A stretch of DNA of 13,993 bases from JAEXNA01 sp050486105 (GCA_050486105.1 JBJHCR010000168.1:1-13993); one strand, 5' to 3'; positions 6,510-13,968 are shown, numbered from the stretch's first letter. Numbers and translations: made by a program. Notes: generated by a model from the letters alone, not told the origin.

Positions 6510-6710
6510 GGATCTGGTCCGAAATAACTTCCCGGTTTGGGCCGCCGATGCATCCCCCCTGGCAGCGTTGGTTCTCGCTTAAGTATTCTCGATACTAGTC
6601 GCTCGAACCGCCTTGCCACACCCACGGGGACGCCGGGAACCCGCGCTTGCGTGGGTGGCCCCGGCGCCTCGACAACCGAAAATAGAAAGTTATTCCGGAC
6701 CAGATCCTAA
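6507..6710. mobile_element. 198-bp MITE inserted at a stop codon
   Basis: Inverted repeats lie at 6509-6530 (starting AGGATCTGGTCCG and ending AATAACTT) and 6687-6708; they match at 21 of 22 positions. Flanking TAA copies (6507-6509 and 6708-6710) look like a 3-bp target duplication around an element of 6510-6707. The interior is an imperfect palindrome, with the central hairpin AGTAT-TCTCG-ATACT at 6582-6596. The right arm has an extra GC-rich segment around 6617-6660, with CCCACG (6626-6631 region) facing CGTGGG. No transposase is present. A 3-bp TNA-type duplication fits the IS1031-like branch of IS5, which is an inference. Its core matches that of the element at 4317-4480 although the ends differ. 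Confidence 0.85.
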
Positions 6711-6868
6711 GTGTCAACTTTTGCTTGGTGGAAAATTCTTCGTCAGCTGTAACAGAATCTTAACATGTGAGGACGAATCTCACAGCTTTCCTCCAAACTC
6801 ATGCTGTATCTTAAGATTATCGGTTGGCTAGTCCACTGATGAATGAGTGAATGAGCATGAGTATAATA
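6711..6868 (+). other. Gene-free stretch with hairpins before a terminator, possible small RNA
   Basis: I see no credible ORF. AATCTTAA (6756-6763) faces TTAAGATT (6811-6818). Inside that, TGTGAG (6766-6771) faces CTCACA (6779-6784), giving a nested stem structure. A short tandem of (A)ATGAG units lies at about 6841-6861, and the strong terminator follows. This could be the 3' UTR of the secreted-protein gene, now split from it by the MITE, or a small RNA with its own terminator. No matching promoter with good -35 and -10 is visible. Confidence 0.3.
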
Positions 6869-6897
6869 CCCGGCCCAAATTGGCCGGGCTTTTTTTT
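6869..6897 (+). terminator. Strong intrinsic terminator
   Basis: CCCGGCC (6869-6875), a 6-nt loop and GGCCGGG (6882-6888) are followed by C and eight T (6890-6897). This is a textbook rightward rho-independent terminator, for the secreted-protein transcript or a small RNA upstream. Read leftward, the same stem is followed by TATTATACT, so it may also weakly end the S9 peptidase transcript, whose stop is about 34 nt away. Confidence 0.9.
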
Positions 6898-6930
6898 GCC
6901 CTGATTCCTCAGAGAAAGCATTGGCAGTTC

Positions 6931-9204
6931 TTAGAATTCTAAATTCTCACGGAAGAGCTTGAGAATTCGCCGGTACTGGTCCAGCCAACTTGACGGCTCG
7001 ATGAATCCGTGCGGCTCGAGGGGATAAAGAGCCATTTCCCAATTCTCTTTCTCGAGCTCGATCAAGCGCTGGGCCAACCTGATAGTGTCCTGGGCCACCA
7101 CGTTATCGTCGAGGATCCCATGAGTCATCAGCAAGGGCTTAGAGAGGCCTTCGGCAAATTCTATGGGCGAGCTACGCAAGAAGCTCTCAGGATCGGACTT
7201 CGGGCTGTTCAGGATGCGACCGGTGTATTCGTGCTGGTACTGTGACCAATCAGTCACCGAACGAAGGGCGGCCCCGCAAGCGAAGAGATCTGGCTCCTTG
7301 AAAAGGGCCATCAGAGTCATGAAGCCACCATAGGAGCCTCCGTAGACTCCAATCCTGTTCGGGTCTACTCCAACCTCCTCAACCAAGTAGGCCACCCCAT
7401 CTTTCAGGTCTTCGAGCTCCGGAGTTCCCATCTGCCGATAGATGGCGGCACGCCAGTCACGTCCATAACCCATGGATGCCCGATAGTCCATGTCCAACAC
7501 TATCACCCCCATTCGGGTCAGCAAAGTGTGGAACATGAACTCACGAAAGTAGTTGGACCAGCCTTCATCGGCGTTCTGCAGATAGCCGGCTCCGTGCACG
7601 AAGACCACTGCCGGGGCGCCGGCTTGCACTCCTTGAGGAGGAAGGTACAGTTTGGACGGAATGCCCCTAGAATGGTGGCTCGAGGGAATATCCAAGAATT
7701 CTGGTAATGTCCAATCAAAAGCTCGGAATTCGGGGCTGGCATTTTCAGTCAAGCGTTTCGGGGTCGCTCCAGGGCGAGCTGGCTGAAGGTACAGCTCCGG
7801 GGGTTCTGCGGTCTTGGAGTGAATCAAGAGAAGCTCTTTGCCATCGGGGGACATGGCGAATTCGGTCATTCCTCCTAAGTCCGTCAGCTTTTCAAGACGC
7901 TGCTCGCGATCCACACGATAAATATCGTATCGGGTTGGTCGCACTTTGTTGGCCCTGAAAACAAAACTCTTATTGTCCGAAGTAGCGGTGATATCCCGCA
8001 CCTCATAGGGACCTTGAGTCAAAGCTCGCACCTGCTTGCCATTCCAAAGATAGAGATGGGCATAACCGCTCTTCTCGGACTGAAACCAAAGACTGTCTCC
8101 ATCGGAAGTCCAGCCAAACTCATCGATGTCCCAGGCTTGCCATGCGGGATCGTGAGACTCATCCACCAAGGTCACCTTGGCCGCCGGCAGATCAACCTCC
8201 AGAAGCCAGCGATCCTTAAAGTCCTGACTCAGGAGCAGCACCGCCAATCGCCCGGCAACTTGACCCTGGCTCCAAACCGCTTTCTCCAGGCGGATCTTCC
8301 GTTCAGCTGTCATTCGAGGAAGGCCGGATAGGTCGACCTCCCGGGACGAACCATCTTGGAGATCATAAACGGTGAATCGATGACTCACCGGCTCTTCGGC
8401 TCCGACCTTAGGTCGCAACTTCTTGGAGTCGGTGTCCCCGGTCCGAGTGAGGTACCCGGGCATCAGATCGCGTTTCTCTTGGGACTTCTCAGTATGGACC
8501 ACCAAGAGGTAACGGAGATCTGAACTGGGCTCCACCGCAATGATAGTGCGGTTCTTACCCACATAGATCACCGGAACTCCCGACACCTGCTTGGCTTTTC
8601 TGTCGGCCTCCTCCCGTTCTTTGAGGACTGGAAACAGACGATCCTGGAGGGCCGGGACAAATTCCTTTTCCTGACTGTCAGGTTGATCTTCGGTCAGAAG
8701 TTCGACCAATTGTCGGCGGGCTCCGGTGCCGGCGTCCACGACGTCTATCTGATGCCCGTTGCTCTGCAACAGATAGCGGTCCTTGGCAATCCAACGCACT
8801 CCAGCGAGGCGGCTTCCCCCTTGAGTCAATCTCAGACGCTCGCTCGTTTCCAGGAAGAGGTCGCCACCCCACAGAAAAATCGTTGAACTTCCCCACCTTG
8901 AGTCAGACTCAGGTAAAGCCGAAAAGGGATGAACCTGCAGCTCCCGCCCGCTCCGGTCCAACTCTACCACCTCATCTCCCCGTAGGGGACGATCCTGAGA
9001 ATCCCGACCGAGGCGGGACCGCTTATAGAGCAAGGTCTTTCCACTCGGGCTGAACCTGGCTTCCTTTGGCCAAGGCCCGATCCAACTTGGATGGGCCATG
9101 ACCTGCTCCAAAGTGAGGCTGGGCTCGGCTTTTACCGTTCCACAAAGCAAACCGAGAGCGAGTGCCAGGACGGCCGCAGATATTCGAAAAACTCTGATGT
9201 TCAT
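6931..9204 (-). CDS. Exported S9 family (prolyl oligopeptidase/DPP-IV-like) serine peptidase
   Basis: S9 peptidases are alpha/beta-hydrolases capped by a beta-propeller that cut short peptides. The 757-residue form starting at ATG 9204 is preferred over the longer frame from 9306. GAGGTG stands just before it, and it begins with a clear signal peptide (M-N-I-R-V-F-R, hydrophobic core, likely cleavage V-K-A/E). The propeller region spans about 40-490, with repeated W-x-x-D-G/S-D-G-x-x-L motifs. The C-terminal hydrolase (about 510-757) has the nucleophile S624 in G-G-S-Y-G-G. The acid is probably D699 in H-G-I-L-D-D-N-V, and the base H732 in E-P-H-G-F. The triad looks intact, so it should be an active periplasmic peptidase. 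It lies downstream of, and codirectional with, the unknown gene at 9330-10091, with a 125-bp gap. Confidence 0.93.
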   Translation of the reverse strand: MNIRVFRISAAVLALALGLLCGTVKAEPSLTLEQVMAHPSWIGPWPKEARFSPSGKTLLYKRSRLGRDSQDRPLRGDEVVELDRSGRELQVHPFSALPESDSRWGSSTIFLWGGDLFLETSERLRLTQGGSRLAGVRWIAKDRYLLQSNGHQIDVVDAGTGARRQLVELLTEDQPDSQEKEFVPALQDRLFPVLKEREEADRKAKQVSGVPVIYVGKNRTIIAVEPSSDLRYLLVVHTEKSQEKRDLMPGYLTRTGDTDSKKLRPKVGAEEPVSHRFTVYDLQDGSSREVDLSGLPRMTAERKIRLEKAVWSQGQVAGRLAVLLLSQDFKDRWLLEVDLPAAKVTLVDESHDPAWQAWDIDEFGWTSDGDSLWFQSEKSGYAHLYLWNGKQVRALTQGPYEVRDITATSDNKSFVFRANKVRPTRYDIYRVDREQRLEKLTDLGGMTEFAMSPDGKELLLIHSKTAEPPELYLQPARPGATPKRLTENASPEFRAFDWTLPEFLDIPSSHHSRGIPSKLYLPPQGVQAGAPAVVFVHGAGYLQNADEGWSNYFREFMFHTLLTRMGVIVLDMDYRASMGYGRDWRAAIYRQMGTPELEDLKDGVAYLVEEVGVDPNRIGVYGGSYGGFMTLMALFKEPDLFACGAALRSVTDWSQYQHEYTGRILNSPKSDPESFLRSSPIEFAEGLSKPLLMTHGILDDNVVAQDTIRLAQRLIELEKENWEMALYPLEPHGFIEPSSWLDQYRRILKLFRENLEF

Positions 9205-9329
9205 AATCACCTCGAATGCAAGATGGCTATATGTTCTTCCTTCGTCGGAAGGTTTCCAACCGAGACGGACACCCAAATGAAAACGACCCAGGAGGGCCGT
9301 TCTCAAGGAAGATATGGGCTGGTCGTTTC

Positions 9330-10091
9330 CTAGGAAATGATGAACTGCTCGTCGGAATAACCCAAGCCAGGACTCGGCGGGACGTCACCTTGGGAGTCCT
9401 GTAGCTCGACCACCACCTTAATCTTGGTTCCCACAGTGGTTCCTGGAGCGGTGATTTCAGTTTTGGTAGAAACTTGGGAACGAACCAAGCGCCCCCTCTT
9501 ATGACTGAACTGGGTCACTCCATTGGCGGTGATCGCCTGCTGTATGCTCTCCTGCAAGTCAAATCGGGTCTCCGGGCAACTCACGTTGATCACCGAAACC
9601 TCATACCCTTTCACTTGCTCAAAGCCAGACAGGGTGTAGTTGTAGACGAGATCCGCCTTCTTGGTTCCGGTCTGATTGCCCTCATCATCGTAGAGAGGAA
9701 TGTCCATCTGGGAATTGCCGGTCCAGGAATCGTTGAGCTTCAATTCCTTATCTGGAAAGGCTGGCTGACTGAATGGGAAGTTGACGCTGGTGCGAACGAT
9801 TTCCCCGCTCTTCTTCATAACAATGGTGATCTTTTGACCCACCGTGGGCAGCTTGGTCGTCTGTCCGTCCCTGATGATGTTGCCATCCTCGATGGTGACC
9901 TCCACTTCCATGGAGCCATCCGGATTAACCGCCTTAGCCTCTTGAAGCATGGTCATTTCCATAGTTGAGGAAAAGCCCTGGGGGGGCTGTCCCTCTTCCT
10001 GGACGCTCTGCTCAGAGAGGACTTCTGTCTTGTATCGGAGTTTCTCTCCGGGTTGCATGTTGTATGCGAGAACTATCGTTTCCCCAAACAT
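9330..10091 (-). CDS. Beta-rich protein of unknown function
   Basis: The 253-residue product has no signal peptide or membrane segment. The start at ATG 10091 is firm: CCTCCTC at 10100-10106 gives GAGGAGG on the coding strand with an 8-nt spacer, and an in-frame stop lies upstream with no other start between. The sequence alternates polar and hydrophobic residues with many Thr, Val and Gly, suggesting mostly beta structure. P-G-E-K-L-R-Y-K near the start and D-G-S-M-E-V-E-V at about 75 recall the loosely defined DUF6263-like proteins, but I cannot confirm this. There is a single Cys (in V-S-C-P-E-T). No catalytic motif is seen. It may share a transcript with the S9 peptidase downstream. Confidence 0.72.
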   Translation of the reverse strand: MFGETIVLAYNMQPGEKLRYKTEVLSEQSVQEEGQPPQGFSSTMEMTMLQEAKAVNPDGSMEVEVTIEDGNIIRDGQTTKLPTVGQKITIVMKKSGEIVRTSVNFPFSQPAFPDKELKLNDSWTGNSQMDIPLYDDEGNQTGTKKADLVYNYTLSGFEQVKGYEVSVINVSCPETRFDLQESIQQAITANGVTQFSHKRGRLVRSQVSTKTEITAPGTTVGTKIKVVVELQDSQGDVPPSPGLGYSDEQFIIS

Positions 10092-10470
10092 ATCTCTAGC
10101 CTCCTCGACCGCTTGCCAGAAAGGCGTTTAGGGAGTTGGCTCCCCGACGGCCATCGTCTGCCTAGGGCCTTTGCCTTTCTCAACGCGAATCCTTCGAATC
10201 GGGACTGAAAATCAACGAGACCGGCAATCGGAGAGTTTCTGCGGAAGGAACTTCAGGGACCGCTAGGAAAATCGGCTTAGTGTAGCTGGGCGCAAATCCG
10301 GTCAGCAACACACAGGGGGTAGTGGCAGGCCTCACTCGAGTCCGAGGTTCTCCCCTTTTTTGACCACGACTTGCGGAGATTCCAGCTGAAGACCACCAAG
10401 AGATACCTGGGTGGGTTAAACCCACCCAAAGTGAAGAGCCCTCTCCATAGCGCGATAGAGTTGTGAGACC
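10092..10470. other. 379-bp divergent intergenic region upstream of the sigma operon
   Basis: This region separates the leftward unknown gene from the rightward sigma factor gene and must hold both promoters. I see no convincing ORF or consensus sigma70 promoter. TTGACC at 10360-10365 lacks a -10 partner. GGAACTT at 10247-10253 resembles an ECF -35 element, but no convincing -10 follows. The clearest element is the palindrome at 10408-10428, listed separately. Confidence 0.4.
10408..10428. repeat. Perfect 10-bp-arm palindrome before the sigma factor gene
   Basis: TGGGTGGGTT (10408-10417), one central A, then AACCCACCCA (10419-10428). The arms match exactly and the centre is 42 nt before the sigma factor ATG. 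With a 1-nt centre it is more likely a dimeric regulator operator or a cruciform than a stable RNA hairpin, although an RNA hairpin could form by opening inner pairs. There is no T-run, so it is not a terminator. Confidence 0.6.
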
Positions 10471-11061
10471 ATGACAACTGAGGACGAGCATTCTTTAGTG
10501 CAGCGATGTCTCAACGGGGACGAGGTGGCTTGGGTGGAACTATACCGTGCTTACTATCCTCAAATCCGTTTCGTGGTAGGCTGGAAGCGTTGGGGCTTCA
10601 GCAAGAATGAAGTCGAGGACGGCATTCAGGAAGTCTTCGCCGAATTGGTGCGCTCGCTCCCTAACTTTCGCGGCGAGGCTAAACTTTCCACTTTTGTTGA
10701 AAGACTTGCTAGAAACCGCTGCATTTCTCATCTTCGCAAGCGTTCGGCCATCAAGCGCCCCAAAGAAACTCAAAACGTGGAGCTCGAAGAGGGGAAAGGA
10801 GAGGAAGGCATGAGTCGGCACCATCTGACGTCCCCCGACGCCACGCCGGAAGAGGCTTTGCTCTCCGAGGAATCTCAAGGGGAAGTGATGCTGGCTCTGA
10901 GCGAACTTCCTGAAGCCTGCCGAAGAATCATCACCCTGAGATACTATCGTCAAATGTCCTATCAGGAGATTTGCTCAATCTTGGAACTCCCGTTAGGCAC
11001 TGTCTGTTCGAGGCTGAAACGATGCCTCAGTAAACTCAAGAAGAAAATTGTGACAATCTGA
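10471..11061 (+). CDS. ECF-type RNA polymerase sigma factor
   Basis: The 196-residue protein has the two conserved regions of group 4 sigma70 factors and lacks regions 1 and 3. Region 2 (about 20-92) includes V-E-D-G-I-Q-E-V-F and the -10-binding helix F-R-G-E-A-K-L-S-T-F-V-E-R-L-A-R-N. Region 4 (about 140-190) holds the helix-turn-helix M-S-Y-Q-E-I-C-S-I-L-E-L-P-L-G-T-V-C-S-R-L-K-R. An acidic linker (about 98-137) separates them and is longer than usual. The ATG at 10471 has only a weak ribosome site. It heads an operon with the membrane anti-sigma-like gene 55 bp downstream, the usual arrangement for a sigma factor held by its membrane partner and released by an envelope signal. Five Cys (13, 84, 150, 168, 179, 185 region) are notable but not proof of redox sensing. 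Confidence 0.93.
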   Translation: MTTEDEHSLVQRCLNGDEVAWVELYRAYYPQIRFVVGWKRWGFSKNEVEDGIQEVFAELVRSLPNFRGEAKLSTFVERLARNRCISHLRKRSAIKRPKETQNVELEEGKGEEGMSRHHLTSPDATPEEALLSEESQGEVMLALSELPEACRRIITLRYYRQMSYQEICSILELPLGTVCSRLKRCLSKLKKKIVTI

Positions 11062-11116
11062 TGAAGCGATCGGGAATTTTTTCCATCGACTTTCGACCAC
11101 CGTCTGAGATAAGTTA

Positions 11117-12952
11117 ATGTCAGAGAAAAGCGAACATATAGAGGAAAAAATCATTCCCTTTCTCGAGGGTGTGCTGAATGCCAAGGAGAAGCGCGAGGTC
11201 GAAGAAGCGATCAACTCGGACGGGGCACTCGCTCGAGAAGTCAGTGAATTGCGTCAAGTGATCCTCGATTTGAGGAAAGGCTTTTCGGCGGGAATGGTTC
11301 CTCCTCAGGAAACGCTCACCGTTGAAGAAGTGGTCGCCTTAGCGACCACCGAGAGCTTCTCTTCGGAGGTCGTACCCGGAACTTCCGAACAGAAAGCGCG
11401 CCTGTTTTGCTCTGACCAGGCCATGGAAGAGTACACCTTGCTGCGCGCCCTTCAAGAAGAGATGGCGCGCACCACTCTTGATCAGGACACCATCCCAGAG
11501 ATGCCGGCTGCGCTCCAAGAAGAGTTCCGCCGGATCGCCCCGCGCAAGAAGTCACCAATCCTAGCCAAAGCCCGGGCGTTTTCGCCGGCTATCTGGTGGA
11601 GGAAGGCTTCAAATCTCCTGGACAGGATCGACCCCAGGCCGTTGATGGCTGGAGCCGCAGCCTTGGTCCTACTTTCGGTTGGAGTTCACCTTTATCAGAA
11701 TCCCAGAATCGCTCAGAGTTCAGAAGAACAACTCGCTATGGATTATCAGCAATCAACAGCCCGCGACGCGAGTGAAGCTCGTCCCTACCTGGAAGGCGCC
11801 GCCCCCACAGCCCCTCGAGATAAGGCCCCACCAGGGGTTCCTGTTTTTGTCAGCGATGACCGTGGACTGTTGAAGGAACAAGCTGAAAAGCTGTTGGCCA
11901 GAAAGGTTCGTATTGTGATTGCCGAAGACCGATTGCTGGTGGCTGAAAACGACCTAGAAGAAGCTCGCGGAATACTATGGGGCCTGGACCAGAGGGCCAT
12001 AGCTTCCAACGAAGAGATTCCGAAAAAAGAACTCACCCTAGACCCCGAACTGGAAACCGAGGATCCTTACGAGTTCCCCGATGACGCTGATGTGACTGTC
12101 TATGACAGTCCTTATGCGCCACCAGTCCGGATAGGAAGCGCCGCCAGACCGGGGGCGGCGGCTCCGGCCTCTGCTGCTCTCCCTCAGCCCGTTCGCCAAG
12201 ATGCTATCGCATCCTCGGCTTCAAGCCAGGTCGAAGAAGACGGAGCGCCACAAGTAGCTCGGAGTCGAGGCTCGGCTCCTGGTAGACCTGGGCCTCCCCC
12301 ACCCTCGGTGGTAGATATACCGGTGCCGGCTTCTACCCAACCTTCTGCCAGACAAGTTCCTCGACGAAGCACGAGAGGCGACGGGATTCTGGAAAGCTAC
12401 ACGGGCTCCAATGCGGCACCGCCTCCAGAGCGAATCGAGTTGAGGCCCCCAGGGGATGAGCAAGCTGGGAGAGACTCTTCGGAGAACGACGAAGAACGCC
12501 GGCAGAGACTTAAGGACTTGGCCTTGGGCAAGCCTTCGGAACCCGCAACGGCGGCGGCGAGACCCTCTTCCGGAGTGACGGCTCCGTCACCCCAGAAGAT
12601 CAACCCAACCGAAGCCACCGTGGGTGAAGAGCCCTCGATCACCATCGAAGCTCACAGCAGCGAATCGCTCGGTGGTGGAAGTCCGGCTTCCAGGTCGGAG
12701 GCAGCTCCAAGGCAGGAGATACAAGCCGAGAGTCCAGAGGTGTCGGAAGGACACGTTGCCTCGGTTGAGGCTCGACGAGCTACCGTTGCTCGACAACACA
12801 GAATCGACATTTCTTTGCAGTCAGAGAGTGGACGAGTAACCGTGTTTGTTCGTCCCAAAGAGAATCTGAGTGACGGCGAGAAGGATGAGCTTAGGCGCTT
12901 ACTGCGAAGGGACCTTGGGCTCAAGGACACTGATACCATCATCTTTCGATAG
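11117..12952 (+). CDS. Large membrane-anchored anti-sigma-like protein
   Basis: The 611-residue product follows the ECF sigma gene. Its N-terminus (about 8-56, I-I-P-F-L-E-G-V-L-N-A-K-E-K-R-E-V-E-E) resembles an anti-sigma domain, but the HxxxCxxC zinc motif is absent. A second segment (about 69-117, ending E-E-Y-T-L-L-R-A-L-Q-E-E-M) looks like a diverged repeat of it. A basic stretch (143-174) precedes one membrane helix (about 176-193), placing the rest outside the cytoplasm. That part has a small domain (about 240-292), a long disordered Pro/Ala/Ser-rich tether (about 330-550) and a compact C-terminal domain (561-611). The 240-292 and 561-611 segments recall FliF/YscJ ring-protein motifs, an eye-level likeness only. 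The ribosome site is weak. Its TAG stop is in frame with the next gene. Likely role: hold the sigma factor and sense envelope state. Confidence 0.78.
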   Translation: MSEKSEHIEEKIIPFLEGVLNAKEKREVEEAINSDGALAREVSELRQVILDLRKGFSAGMVPPQETLTVEEVVALATTESFSSEVVPGTSEQKARLFCSDQAMEEYTLLRALQEEMARTTLDQDTIPEMPAALQEEFRRIAPRKKSPILAKARAFSPAIWWRKASNLLDRIDPRPLMAGAAALVLLSVGVHLYQNPRIAQSSEEQLAMDYQQSTARDASEARPYLEGAAPTAPRDKAPPGVPVFVSDDRGLLKEQAEKLLARKVRIVIAEDRLLVAENDLEEARGILWGLDQRAIASNEEIPKKELTLDPELETEDPYEFPDDADVTVYDSPYAPPVRIGSAARPGAAAPASAALPQPVRQDAIASSASSQVEEDGAPQVARSRGSAPGRPGPPPPSVVDIPVPASTQPSARQVPRRSTRGDGILESYTGSNAAPPPERIELRPPGDEQAGRDSSENDEERRQRLKDLALGKPSEPATAAARPSSGVTAPSPQKINPTEATVGEEPSITIEAHSSESLGGGSPASRSEAAPRQEIQAESPEVSEGHVASVEARRATVARQHRIDISLQSESGRVTVFVRPKENLSDGEKDELRRLLRRDLGLKDTDTIIFR

Positions 12953-12964
12953 GACCTTGAACCC

Positions 12965-13900
12965 TTGAGCAAACCCCTGCTGACCTTGAAGAACCTCCTC
13001 CCTCCACATCTTTCTGAGAGTAAAGCCCAGGACTCAGACCACCTGTTTCTGGAGCTTGGCAGGGGCGATATCTTTGTCATCTTCGGCCCGCCAGGTTCGG
13101 GTAAGAGTGCCCTCCTGTCTTGCCTTTCGGGTCTTTCACAACCTAAGAAGGGTCAAATTCTCTATCGAGGCGCTGGCAAGGTCTATCCAAGAAGCCGTGA
13201 GGTAGCCATGGTCCCCCGAGTTCCAGGTGTTTATGAAGAACTCAAAGTCTGGGAGTACCTCGACTTCTTTGCAGACATATACGGCGTGGACACCCACTAT
13301 CGACCACCATTAACGGCGAAAGCTCTAGCCACTTGCCAACTTAAAGGCCTAGAGATGAAAAAAATCGAAACTTTGTCTTTCCCTCTGCGCAAGAGACTCT
13401 CGCTGGCTCGAGCAATTCTCCCCGACCCCCAACTAATTTTCCTCGACGACCCCTTTTTTCGACTAGACCGCAACGAACAGCAAGTCCTCCGAGACGTTTT
13501 GAGTCGGATTCAAGAACGTGGTGCGACCTTGGTCGCCACCAGCCCCGGGCTTGGCGTGTTTTCAGAAGTAGCGACTTACTTATGCGTGCTGACTGCGAGA
13601 AGCGTCCTCGACTACGGACCGGTATCTCACCTTAAGAACAGCCTGTCCTGTTTCAAGATGATGCAGGTGCAGTTTGAGTCGGGCTTTCGCAGGGCGGTGA
13701 AACTTCTGGATGAAGAGCCCAGAATTCATCATCTCAGCCTATCAGTTCACACCACGAATTTAGTTCGATTTCTATTTCGAGGAACCGATTCGGAGCTCAG
13801 AGACCTCCTACGTTCCATGGCTTCTGAGGGTGCAACCATCGTCAGTTACGTTGAAGATCAAGAATTCTTGGGTCGGGGAGGTCGACGTCTTCCGCGCTGA
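12965..13900 (+). CDS. ABC transporter ATP-binding-like protein with degenerate motifs
   Basis: The 311-residue protein has the fold order of ABC-2 type export ATPases (NatA/GldA-like). Walker A is intact (G-P-P-G-S-G-K-S, 41-48). The other catalytic motifs are altered: the Q-loop Gln is Arg85 (V-P-R-V-P-G-V-Y), the signature LSGGQ is L-S-F-P-L (137-141), the Glu after Walker B is Asp162 (L-I-F-L-D-D-P), and the switch His is Pro194 (T-S-P-G-L). A C-terminal extension of about 85 residues resembles that of exporter ATPases. It probably binds nucleotide but may hydrolyse it poorly. The start is TTG 12965, with AGGA at 12951-12954 overlapping the previous stop, implying translational coupling. 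The membrane partner is probably the gene beginning at the right edge. Confidence 0.85.
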   Translation: MSKPLLTLKNLLPPHLSESKAQDSDHLFLELGRGDIFVIFGPPGSGKSALLSCLSGLSQPKKGQILYRGAGKVYPRSREVAMVPRVPGVYEELKVWEYLDFFADIYGVDTHYRPPLTAKALATCQLKGLEMKKIETLSFPLRKRLSLARAILPDPQLIFLDDPFFRLDRNEQQVLRDVLSRIQERGATLVATSPGLGVFSEVATYLCVLTARSVLDYGPVSHLKNSLSCFKMMQVQFESGFRRAVKLLDEEPRIHHLSLSVHTTNLVRFLFRGTDSELRDLLRSMASEGATIVSYVEDQEFLGRGGRRLPR

Positions 13901-13906
13901 CCTCAC

Positions 13907-13923
13907 GCAAATCCCGAATTTGC
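13907..13923 (+). repeat. Small hairpin after the ABC gene
   Basis: GCAAAT (13907-13912), loop CCCGA, ATTTGC (13918-13923) lies just after the stop codon. No T-run follows, so it is not an intrinsic terminator; transcription probably continues into the next gene. Confidence 0.35.
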
Positions 13924-13968
13924 CTAAAGTTCTCAAAAAGCCTCGCATGGAGGAAACAGGATCAAATC

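Noticed and set aside
6862..6867. TATAAT as a -10 promoter element
   Set aside because: No -35 hexamer lies 16-18 nt upstream, and transcription would start inside the strong terminator hairpin.
9205..9306. Longer N-terminus for the S9 peptidase starting at 9306
   Set aside because: The extra 34 residues would hide the signal peptide, and the internal ATG at 9204 has a good ribosome site.
10247..10275. ECF-type autoregulated promoter starting with GGAACTT
   Set aside because: The -35-like element is present, but no convincing -10 element lies at 16-17 nt spacing.
10180..10491. Leftward 103-aa open frame in the divergent region before the sigma gene
   Set aside because: It overlaps the sigma start, has no ribosome site or recognisable domain, and would leave no room for the sigma operon promoter; kept only as a remote possibility.
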